Source of the DNA: Nocardioides abyssi
GTDB lineage: Bacteria > Actinomycetota > Actinomycetes > Propionibacteriales > Nocardioidaceae
Length of the DNA stretch: 64,000 nucleotides
Assembly: GCF_030412915.1 (NCBI RefSeq)
Contig: NZ_JAUHJR010000005.1
Location: 62,001-126,000 of the forward strand
Direction of reading: 5' to 3'
Each line of letters begins with the position of its first letter. Within the stretch, counting starts at the first letter, position 1. A model generated the notes under the pieces. That model made no database searches. It was given only the letters and a program-made list of their open reading frames with translations, and had not been told where the DNA came from. This document shows, piece by piece, positions 57,502 to 64,000 of the stretch. The translations under genes were made by a program, and so were the position numbers.

Positions 57502-58460
57502 CCACCACCCCGCCCGCCACCCCGGTCCGCGTCGCCGTCATCGGCGGCGGACGCAGCTGCGAGCACGACGTGTCGCTGGCCTCGGCCGCCTCGGTCGCCG
57601 ACGCGCTCGACCCGGCGGCGTACGACGTCGTGCGGCTGACCATCGCCCGCGACGGCTCCTGGTCCACCGACGACGGGCCCCGGCTCGACCTGGCCGGCGC
57701 CGTCGCGGTGCTGGCCGGCTGCGACGTGGTGCTCCCGGTCGTGCACGGCCCGCACGGCGAGGACGGTGAGCTGGCGGCGCTCTGCGAGCTGGCCGGCCGG
57801 CCCTACGTGGGGTCCGCGGTCGGCCCGGGCGCGGTCGCGATGGACAAGTGGGTCACCAAGCTGGTCGCCGAGGCGGTCGGCATCGCCACGGCCCCGGGCC
57901 GGCTCGTCACCGCCGCGACGGCCGGTGCGCTGGCCTGGACCGGCCCGGTCGTCGTCAAGCCGGTCGCGGCCGGTTCGAGCCTCGGCGTCAGCCTGGTCCG
58001 CTCGCCCGACGGGCTGGCGCCGGCGCTGGCCGAGGCGCTCGCGCTCGACGACCGGGTGCTCGTCGAGGAGGTCGTCGTCGGGCGCGAGGTCGACGTCGCG
58101 GTGCTGCGCCGGGCCGACGGCTCGGTCGTCGCGTCGCCGCCGCTGGAGATCGTGGTCGACGGGTTCTTCGACCACGCCGCGAAGTACGGCGGCAGTGCCG
58201 ACTTCCAGGTCCCCGCAGCGCTCGACGAGGTCGACGCCAAGGCGCTCGAGGCGGCCGCGCTGGCGGCGTACGACGCCCTCGGCTGCGACGGCGTCGCCCG
58301 CGTCGACTTCTTCCTCACCGAGGCCGGGCTGGTGCTCAACGAGGTCAACACCGTGCCGGGGATGACCGAGCACTCGCAGGTGCCGCGGATGTTCGCGGCC
58401 GCCGGCCTGCCGTACGCCGCGTTGCTCGACGAGCTCGTGCGCGCCGCCCTCGCCGCGTGA
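57498..58460 (+). CDS. ddl: D-alanine-D-alanine ligase family (ATP-grasp)
   Basis: The 320-residue ligase starts at GTG 57498. GGGRSCEHDVSLASAASVAD holds the conserved Glu-His pair, VHGPHGEDGELAALCELAGR the first substrate loop, VVKPVAAGSSLGVSLVRS the ATP-grasp lysine, and FFDHAAKYGGSADFQVPA the omega loop with its Lys-Tyr. LNEVNTVPGMTEHSQVPRM closes the active site. The Lys-Tyr in the omega loop fits D-Ala-D-Ala (or D-Ala-D-Ser) rather than VanA-type D-Ala-D-Lac ligases, which have His there. It is rather short for a Ddl. Confidence 0.9.
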   Translation: MTTTPPATPVRVAVIGGGRSCEHDVSLASAASVADALDPAAYDVVRLTIARDGSWSTDDGPRLDLAGAVAVLAGCDVVLPVVHGPHGEDGELAALCELAGRPYVGSAVGPGAVAMDKWVTKLVAEAVGIATAPGRLVTAATAGALAWTGPVVVKPVAAGSSLGVSLVRSPDGLAPALAEALALDDRVLVEEVVVGREVDVAVLRRADGSVVASPPLEIVVDGFFDHAAKYGGSADFQVPAALDEVDAKALEAAALAAYDALGCDGVARVDFFLTEAGLVLNEVNTVPGMTEHSQVPRMFAAAGLPYAALLDELVRAALAA

Positions 58461-59473
58461 CCGGCCGCACCGCCGCCCGCATCGAGGGGATCGACCTCCT
58501 CCGCGGGCTGGCCGTGGGCCTGGTGGTCCTGCGGCACGCGTTCCCCGACGTCTTCCCCGGTGCGGGCGTGGTCGGCGTGGTGGTGTTCTTCGCGCTGTCC
58601 GGCCACCTGATCACCGGGCTGCTCGTCGACGAGGTGGGGCGGACGGGGCGCATCGACCTGCGCCGGTTCTACCTCCGCCGGGCGCGCCGGCTCGTGCCGC
58701 CGCTGCTCGTGCTCGTCGCCGGCGTGGTCCTCGTGACGCTCGCGCTCGACCCGATCGGCGACCGCGACCGGCTCGGCGACACCGTCCTGGTCGCGCTCAC
58801 CTGGACCGCGGACCTCCCGCTGGGCGACCCCAGCGACGCGACCTTCCACCTGTGGACGCTGGCGCTGGAGGAGCAGTTCTACCTCGTCTGGCCCGCGCTG
58901 CTGCTGCTCGCGGTGCCGCGTCGTCGCACCGGCCTGCTCCTCGTGGCAGCCGCCGGCGCCTGCCTGCTCGCTTGCGTCGCCACCGTCGTGTGGCTGCGCG
59001 AGGACCCCGACCTCGCCTACGCGCTGCCGACCTCGTGGGCGGTCTGCTTCGTCGTCGGCGCGGCCTCGCGGCTCCACGCCGACCGGCTCCGGCTGCCGTC
59101 GTGGACGGTGCCGGCGGCCCTGGCGGGTCTCGGCGTCCTCGCCGTGGTTCCATTGCGCGGTCACGCGCTCACCTACCTGGCAGGAGGCCCGGCCATCGCG
59201 CTCCTCACGGCGGTCGTGCTGTCCTCGTGGCGGACCTGGTCGACCGTGGACTCCCCCGCCCTCCGGCCGCTCGTGCTGCTGGGGACGGTCTCCTACGCCG
59301 CGTACCTGTGGAACTACCCGCTCACCGTCTGGCTGCGCCCCCACACCGACCTCGCCGGCCCGCTCGCGGCGGTGCTGACCCTGCTGGCGGCCGCGCTGTC
59401 GTGGCGGTACGTCGAGGCGCCGCTCCAGCGACGCGACCGCGCCGCCCGCGCCCGCACGGCGGTGGCGGCATGA
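58457..59473 (+). CDS. Acyltransferase 3-type membrane protein
   Basis: The 338-residue protein starts at GTG 58457. It has about ten membrane segments and the OatA-like motifs EGIDLLRGLAVGLVVLRHAF with the conserved His, VVGVVVFFALSGHLITGLL, RRFYLRRARRLVPPLLVLV and HLWTLALEEQFYLVWPALL. There is no extracellular SGNH domain. Such proteins pass acyl groups to surface sugars or peptidoglycan. VanT serine racemases have a similar membrane domain fused to a racemase domain; here the two are separate genes of one operon. Confidence 0.9.
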   Translation: MTGRTAARIEGIDLLRGLAVGLVVLRHAFPDVFPGAGVVGVVVFFALSGHLITGLLVDEVGRTGRIDLRRFYLRRARRLVPPLLVLVAGVVLVTLALDPIGDRDRLGDTVLVALTWTADLPLGDPSDATFHLWTLALEEQFYLVWPALLLLAVPRRRTGLLLVAAAGACLLACVATVVWLREDPDLAYALPTSWAVCFVVGAASRLHADRLRLPSWTVPAALAGLGVLAVVPLRGHALTYLAGGPAIALLTAVVLSSWRTWSTVDSPALRPLVLLGTVSYAAYLWNYPLTVWLRPHTDLAGPLAAVLTLLAAALSWRYVEAPLQRRDRAARARTAVAA

Positions 59474-60756
59474 CCACCGTCGGCACCCCGCCGCCGGCCT
59501 GGCAGCGCTGGGTGCCCGACGCCTCGGCCGCGGTCGCCGCCCTCGCCCTCGGTGTGCTCGAGGTCCGCAGCGTCCTGCCCGACGAGCACGCGGCGGCGTA
59601 CGTCGTCGTCCTGGCCGTCGCCGCCGGAGTCGGCCTCTCCCGGGCGCTCCCGGCCGCGGCCCTCGGCGCGGCGTGGTTCGCCGGGGCCGTGCAGGTGACC
59701 GCCGGCGTGGGCGCGATGACGGTGGAGGTGCTCCTGGCGGTCGTGGCCTTCGGCTGCGCGCGCTGGGGCAGCGCGGTGACGGTGTGGCTCAGCGGCCTGT
59801 CGATGCCGCTCGGCGCGCTCATCGCGGTGCTGTGGCTCGACAGCAACCTGGTCTACCGCGCGCTCGACCTGATCGGGGTCCGGCTGCTGGCGCAGACGGC
59901 GTACCGCGGCGGGGACTGGCGGATCCCCGCCAGCCTGCTGATCTTCGCGCTGCTCGCGACGCCGTGGCTGCTCGGGCTCGCGCTGCGCTTCCTCGACCGC
60001 GCCCGGCGCTCGCGCGACTCCCAGGTCGTCGCCGAGGCCGAGCGGGACCAGGCCGAGGAGATCGCCCGGCTCCGCGAGGACCAGGCGCGGCTCGCCCGCG
60101 ACGTGCACGACGTCGTCGGCCACTCGCTCGCGGTGATCCTGGCCCAGGCCGAGTCCGCGCAGTACCTCCCCGAGGCCGACACCGAGGCCCTCCGCCGGAC
60201 CATGGCCAACATCGCCACCTCCGCCCGCACCTCGCTGCAGGACGTCCGCCAGGTGCTCAGCTCCCCCGACGGCCGGCCCGCGGCGAGCGGCCAGCACGGC
60301 GACCTCGACGCGCTCGTCGAGGGCGTCCGCGCCAGCGGCCACGAGGTCGTCTCCACCGAGGTCGGCGCGCCCCGACCGCTGCCGCCCGAGCTCGAGGTCG
60401 TCGCCTTCCGCGTGCTGCAGGAGATGCTCACCAACGCCATCCGCCACGGTCGCCGCGACGAGCCGGTGCTCGTCGAGCGGCACTGGGAGGGCGAGCTGCG
60501 GCTCGAGGTGCGCAACGTCGTCGGCGACCAGGCCGGCCCGGGTGCTCCCGACGGTGCACGCGACCTGGAGACGCGACCGCTGGCGTCCGTGGACCTCGCC
60601 GAGCTCCGGGCGCAGGCCACCGCCGGCCACGGGCTCGAGGGCATGCGTCGCCGCCTCGAGGCCGTCGGCGGCCGGCTCGACGTGCGGCGGCGCGAGGAGC
60701 CGGGCGGCGCCACCTTCACCGCGACCGCCTGGGTGCCGCTGAGGGCCGTGCGGTGA
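59470..60756 (+). CDS. Sensor histidine kinase (NarL-partner, HisKA_3 type)
   Basis: The 428-residue kinase starts at ATG 59470. Residues ~15-180 hold five or six membrane segments without a large extracellular loop, as in DesK/LiaS-like sensors that read membrane state. A coiled linker precedes HisKA_3, with H213 in LARDVHDVVGHSLAVILAQ. The ATPase domain contains VLQEMLTNAIRHGR and GHGLEGMRRRLEAVGG. It should phosphorylate the regulator encoded next. Overlap at both ends is 4 nt. Confidence 0.93.
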   Translation: MTTVGTPPPAWQRWVPDASAAVAALALGVLEVRSVLPDEHAAAYVVVLAVAAGVGLSRALPAAALGAAWFAGAVQVTAGVGAMTVEVLLAVVAFGCARWGSAVTVWLSGLSMPLGALIAVLWLDSNLVYRALDLIGVRLLAQTAYRGGDWRIPASLLIFALLATPWLLGLALRFLDRARRSRDSQVVAEAERDQAEEIARLREDQARLARDVHDVVGHSLAVILAQAESAQYLPEADTEALRRTMANIATSARTSLQDVRQVLSSPDGRPAASGQHGDLDALVEGVRASGHEVVSTEVGAPRPLPPELEVVAFRVLQEMLTNAIRHGRRDEPVLVERHWEGELRLEVRNVVGDQAGPGAPDGARDLETRPLASVDLAELRAQATAGHGLEGMRRRLEAVGGRLDVRRREEPGGATFTATAWVPLRAVR

Positions 60757-61445
60757 CCGACGCCCCGGCAGGGCCGCCGACGGGCGAGGACATCCGCGTC
60801 CTCCTCGTCGACGACCAGGAGCTCTTCCGCGAGGGCGTGCGGGTCATCGTCGACGCCCAGGAGGGCATGCGCGTGGTCGGCGCCGCCGGCGACGGCCTCG
60901 AGGCCGTCCGGCTCGTCGACGAGCTCGAGCCCGACGTCGTGCTCATGGACATCCGGATGCCGGAGATGGACGGCGTCGAGGCCACCCGCCAGGTCTTCTC
61001 CCCCGCCCGGGTCGCCCGCCGCACCCGCCCCGTGCGGGTCGTCGTGCTGACCACGTTCAACCTCGATGACCGGGCGGCGACCGCGATCCGGCACGGTGCC
61101 AGCGGGTTCCTCCTCAAGGACACCACCCCGGTCATGCTCCGCGACGCGATCCGCACCGTGCACGCCGGCAACGCCGTCCTCGCCCCCACCGACCTCGCGA
61201 CGCTCCTCGACGGCCAGTTCCGCGCGCGGGCGGCCGTCCCGGCGGCGTACTCCTCGCTGACGGAGAAGGAGCGCGAGGTCTTCGCGGCCGTCGCCCGCGG
61301 CCTGTCCAACACCGAGACGGCCGCACTCGTCCTCGCCGGCGAGTCGACGGTCAAGACCCACGTCGGCTCGATCCTGCGCAAGCTCGGCCTGCGCGACCGC
61401 GTGCAGATCGTCGTCTTCGCCCACGAGCACGGCCTCGTCGGCTGA
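60753..61445 (+). CDS. NarL/LuxR-family response regulator
   Basis: The 230-residue regulator starts at GTG 60753. Receiver: acidic pair D20-D21 in VLLVDDQELF, acceptor D66 in PDVVLMDIRMPEMDG, Lys in GFLLKDTTP. Output: LTEKEREVFAAVARGLSNTE and GESTVKTHVGSILRKL. It is the cognate partner of the preceding kinase. The operon it ends may be its own target. It is unrelated in context to the similar regulator at 1695, which has no kinase. Confidence 0.93.
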   Translation: MTDAPAGPPTGEDIRVLLVDDQELFREGVRVIVDAQEGMRVVGAAGDGLEAVRLVDELEPDVVLMDIRMPEMDGVEATRQVFSPARVARRTRPVRVVVLTTFNLDDRAATAIRHGASGFLLKDTTPVMLRDAIRTVHAGNAVLAPTDLATLLDGQFRARAAVPAAYSSLTEKEREVFAAVARGLSNTETAALVLAGESTVKTHVGSILRKLGLRDRVQIVVFAHEHGLVG

Positions 61446-61461
61446 CCCCGGCCGGAGTCCT

Positions 61462-61547
61462 CGTCGACCGACTACCCGAAGTGGTCGCCGGGGCCGGCTG
61501 ACCTGGGCCAACGTGTCTCCCGCGGCACTTCTGGTAGTCCGTCGACG
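61462..61547. repeat. Long imperfect inverted repeat between convergent genes
   Basis: Arms 61462-61484 and 61525-61547 are complementary in all but three positions of 23, with GACTACC and GTCGAC conserved in both. The 40-nt interior is GC-rich. It lies between the regulator stop and the purE stop and may end transcription from both sides. The right arm also contains a 14-bp palindrome centred on GTCGAC (61537-61550). Confidence 0.75.
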
Positions 61548-61637
61548 GACGGGACCAACCGGCCACCCCGGCCCGCCGACCTGCGGAGACGTCGCCCGCG
61601 GGGTGCGTTGCTCCCGTCCGTCGACGGGTGCGCGCAG

Positions 61638-62177
61638 CTAGAAGCCGAGGCGCTGCGGGGCGGACTCGCGGCGGACGACGTCGCCCTTGGCCTGGGCGGA
61701 GGCCTTGAGCTCGGCCTGGAAGTCGACCATCCGCTGCTGGAGGGCGGGGTCGGTGGCGGCGAGGATCCGCACGGCGAGCAGGCCGGCGTTGCGGGCCCCG
61801 CCGACGGCGACGGTGGCGACGGGGACACCCGCGGGCATCTGCACGATGGAGAGCAGGGAGTCCATGCCGTCGAGGTACCGCAGCGGCACCGGCACGCCGA
61901 TGACCGGCAGCGGGGTGACCGCGGCGAGCATGCCGGGCAGGTGGGCCGCTCCCCCGGCGCCGGCGATGATCACCGACAGGCCACGACCGGCGGCCTCCTT
62001 GCCGTAGGCGAGCATCTCCTCGGGCATCCGGTGGGCGGAGACGACGTCCGCTTCGTGGGCGATGCCGAACTCCGTGAGGGCCTCGGCGGCGGCCTGCATG
62101 GTGGGCCAGTCGGAGTCCGACCCCATGACGATCCCGACGCGGGGGGCCTCGGCTGCGGGGGTGGTCATGGTGCTCAC
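61638..62177 (-). CDS. purE: N5-carboxyaminoimidazole ribonucleotide mutase
   Basis: This 179-residue protein starts at GTG 62177, overlapping the purK stop as GTGA. It carries [20 protein letters not shown], then [40 protein letters not shown] and [13 protein letters not shown], all typical of class I PurE. It moves the carboxylate of N5-CAIR to C4, step 6 of purine synthesis. It works with PurK encoded just before. Confidence 0.96.
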   Translation of the reverse strand: MSTMTTPAAEAPRVGIVMGSDSDWPTMQAAAEALTEFGIAHEADVVSAHRMPEEMLAYGKEAAGRGLSVIIAGAGGAAHLPGMLAAVTPLPVIGVPVPLRYLDGMDSLLSIVQMPAGVPVATVAVGGARNAGLLAVRILAATDPALQQRMVDFQAELKASAQAKGDVVRRESAPQRLGF

Positions 62178-63343
62178 TCGCTCTCGTTGCCGAGGTCGCC
62201 GCGGAACCAGGCGGCGGCGTGCCGCGCCCGCTCCAGGCAGTCCTCGAGGTCGTCTCCGTAGGCGTTGACGTGGCCGACCTTGCGGCCCGGTCGCAGCTCC
62301 TTGCCGTACAGGTGCACCCGCAGGTGCGGGTCGCGCGCCATCGCGTGCGGGAAGCCGTCGTACAACCGCCCCACCGAGGGGTTCGGCCCGCCGAGAATGT
62401 TGACCATCACCGTCCAGCGCGCGCGGGGCGCGGGCGAGCCGAGCGGGAGGTCCATGACCGCACGCAGGTGGTTCTCGAACTGGCTGGTGACCGCGCCGTC
62501 CTGGGTCCAGTGGCCGGTGTTGTGCGGGCGCATCGCGAGCTCGTTGACGAGCACCCGCCCGTCGGTGGTCTCGAAGAGCTCGACGGCCAGCACGCCGGTG
62601 ACGCCGAGCTCGCCGGCGATCCGCAGCGCGACCTGCTGGGCCGACGCGGCCAGGTCGGGGTCGAGGTCGGGCGCCGGGGCGACGACCTCGTGGCAGATGC
62701 CGTCACGCTGGGTGCTGGCCACGACCGGGTACGCCGCCGCCTGACCGCTCGGCGAGCGCGCCACCAGCGCGGAGAGCTCCCGGCGGAAGTCGACCCGCTC
62801 CTCGGCGAGGATGCGCACGCCGGCCTCGCGGGCGGCCGCGAACGCCTCGGCGCAGGTGTCGCGCCAGTCGTCGCCGTCGACGAACCAGACGCCCTTGCCG
62901 TCGTACCCGCCGCGCGTGGTCTTCAGGACGCAGGGCAGCCCGAACGCCTCGACGTCGGCGGCCTCGGTGACGATCGCGTTGCGGGGGCACGGCACGCCGA
63001 GCTCGGCGAGCCGCTCGCGCATGACGCCCTTGTCCTGGGCATGGACGAGCGCGTCGGGGCCGGGCCGCACGGCGATCCCGTCGGCCTCGAGGGCGTGCAG
63101 GTGCTCGGTCGGCACGTGCTCGTGGTCGAAGGTGACGACCGAGCAGCCGGCGGTGACCTCGCGCAGCGTGGCGAGGTCACGGTGGTCACCGACGACCTGG
63201 TCGGGGATCACCTGGGCGGCCGAGACGCCCTCGGCCTCGGCGAGCAGCCGCAGCGGCAGGCCGAGCGCGATCGCGGGCTGGGCCATCATCCGGGCGAGCT
63301 GGCCACCGCCGACGACGGCCAACGTGGGAGCGAGCTCGGGCAC
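62174..63343 (-). CDS. purK: 5-(carboxyamino)imidazole ribonucleotide synthase
   Basis: The 389-residue ATP-grasp enzyme starts at GTG 63343. [20 protein letters not shown] is the N-terminal loop, [20 protein letters not shown] follows, and the ATP-grasp site includes [41 protein letters not shown] and NILGG are conserved near the C-terminal part. It carboxylates AIR with ATP and bicarbonate. The purK-purE pair in this neighbourhood matches Rv3276c-Rv3275c. Confidence 0.96.
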   Translation of the reverse strand: MPELAPTLAVVGGGQLARMMAQPAIALGLPLRLLAEAEGVSAAQVIPDQVVGDHRDLATLREVTAGCSVVTFDHEHVPTEHLHALEADGIAVRPGPDALVHAQDKGVMRERLAELGVPCPRNAIVTEAADVEAFGLPCVLKTTRGGYDGKGVWFVDGDDWRDTCAEAFAAAREAGVRILAEERVDFRRELSALVARSPSGQAAAYPVVASTQRDGICHEVVAPAPDLDPDLAASAQQVALRIAGELGVTGVLAVELFETTDGRVLVNELAMRPHNTGHWTQDGAVTSQFENHLRAVMDLPLGSPAPRARWTVMVNILGGPNPSVGRLYDGFPHAMARDPHLRVHLYGKELRPGRKVGHVNAYGDDLEDCLERARHAAAWFRGDLGNESE

Positions 63344-63408
63344 GTCGGAACCCTAGAGCAGACCGGTCCGAGCCCCCGCGGGCGGTCGGGCCGGCGCCGG
63401 CCTGGCGG

Positions 63409-63717
63409 TCAGGCGGGCGGCTGGACCTCGAACCGCAGGCCCTTGCCGCGGATCGTCGTGATCAGGTGCGGGTGCCGGCTGTTGTCGCCGAGCTTGCGCC
63501 GCACCCAGCCGAGGTGGACGTCGATGGTCTTCGACGACGTCCAGAAGGTCGTGTGCCACACGTCGCGCATCAGCTCGTCGCGAGTCACGATCTCGCCGGC
63601 CCGGGAGATCAGGGCCATGACGAGGTCGAACTCCTTGCGGGACAGGACGATCTCCTCCTGACCACGCCACGCGCGGCGGCTGTCGGGATCGACACGGACG
63701 TCCTGCACCTCGAACAC
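63409..63717 (-). CDS. Stand-alone winged-helix (OmpR/PhoB-type) DNA-binding protein
   Basis: The 102-residue protein starts VFEVQDVRVDPDSRRAWRGQ at GTG 63717. It is an intact trans_reg_C domain: IVLSRKEFDLVMALISRAGE, DELMRDVWHTTFWTSSKTID, VHLGWVRRKLGD and the final hairpin ITTIRGKGLRFEV. No receiver domain is encoded upstream. A longer reading from TTG 63780 would only add Gly/Ser. It may be constitutive or controlled by partners. It lies 65 nt from purK, on the same strand. Confidence 0.85.
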   Translation of the reverse strand: MFEVQDVRVDPDSRRAWRGQEEIVLSRKEFDLVMALISRAGEIVTRDELMRDVWHTTFWTSSKTIDVHLGWVRRKLGDNSRHPHLITTIRGKGLRFEVQPPA

Positions 63718-63820
63718 ACCACCACCGTAGGCGGCGCCGCCGCCGGACCGGGGGGAAACGCCTGAACCGGCCAGTGACAACTTCCTGCCACCGGAGTCAC
63801 CCGGACGGGTGAGACCGGTC

Positions 63821-64000
63821 TTAGTGTCTCCGGACGGCCAACGGCTCGACGATGCCGAACCCGCGCACGGGTCGGCCGGGCAGCCGACGGGTCTCGAACT
63901 GGTCCGACGGCAGCAGTTCGGCGGTCGTCGCGTCGATGATGATCCGGTTGCGCCGAGCGACGGCGGTCAGCCGCGCGGCCATGTTGACCGGCGGGCCGAA
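63821..64000 (-). CDS. Class III adenylate/guanylate cyclase, C-terminal end (cut by window)
   Basis: The last 59 residues of a larger protein are visible. FGPPVNMAARLTAVARRN contains the conserved Asn and Arg that stabilise the transition state in class III cyclases. It ends RGFGIVEPLAVRRH before TAA at 63821-63823. The rest lies beyond 64000. It makes cyclic nucleotide from NTP if the upstream half is intact. Confidence 0.82.
   Translation of the reverse strand, partial: FGPPVNMAARLTAVARRNRIIIDATTAELLPSDQFETRRLPGRPVRGFGIVEPLAVRRH

Noticed and set aside
57498-58460. VanA/VanB-type D-Ala-D-Lac ligase
   Set aside because: The omega loop has Lys-Tyr rather than the His typical of D-Ala-D-Lac ligases, and no vanH-like dehydrogenase gene is present.

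Overview
High-GC actinobacterial chromosome. The frequent GTG starts, WhiB, MtrA-MtrB-LpqB, F420 biosynthesis genes and the gene order all fit an actinobacterium. A member of the Nocardioidaceae (Nocardioides-like) is my best guess, but that is inference from gene content and not from a marker gene. No tRNA, rRNA, CRISPR array, classical insertion sequence or prophage was seen.

Layout. 1-10100: a cut DNA-glycosylase-like gene, a NarL-type regulator, hpf, comF, lpqB, mtrB, mtrA and ahcY, all on the minus strand. This matches the conserved block around sahH-mtrA-mtrB-lpqB-hpf in Mycobacterium and Streptomyces. 10200-12180: a DUF222/HNH gene inside dense intergenic repeats. 12180-25500: DUF808, an acyltransferase, a TobH-like SIS protein, Trm112, manB, DUF3499, a zincin-like protein, DUF5719, a giant GT2, whiB2, fbiA/cofD, cofE and DUF3105, again in the conserved actinobacterial order. 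25500-31620: two perfect palindromes in a convergent gap, a CarD-like small protein, manC, a TIGR03089 protein and a secreted amidase with FG-GAP repeats. 31623-38475: an export and galactan cluster (wzt, wzm, glfT2-like, glf, two GT2), bracketed by direct copies of a ~300 bp repeat. 39070-50160: two LCP proteins, a thioesterase, an enoyl-CoA hydratase, a three-gene WXG/type-VII-like cassette, a SigB/F-type sigma factor, dps, TauE/SafE, a secreted protein and a CoA-binding protein. 50186-51930: a second, inverted DUF222/HNH copy plus repeats. 51947-55583: a PaoABC-like molybdenum aldehyde oxidoreductase. 55712-61445: a translationally coupled operon of VanX-like dipeptidase, alanine racemase, D-Ala-D-Ala-type ligase, acyltransferase, sensor kinase and regulator. 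61638-64000: purE, purK, a lone winged-helix protein and the end of a class III cyclase.

Themes. Most of the window serves the cell envelope: MtrAB signalling, mannose activation (manB, manC), galactofuran assembly and export, LCP ligation, amidase, and D-Ala metabolism. Direct repeats GTCACA-N3-GTCACA resemble MtrA sites and lie upstream of the first LCP gene and of the amidase (one mismatch there), which suggests that MtrA encoded here regulates them. The most unusual features are a family of covarying hairpin repeats associated with the two DUF222/HNH genes and with the galactan cluster, the VanX-racemase-ligase-acyltransferase-two-component operon, and the twin palindromes at 25625-25713.
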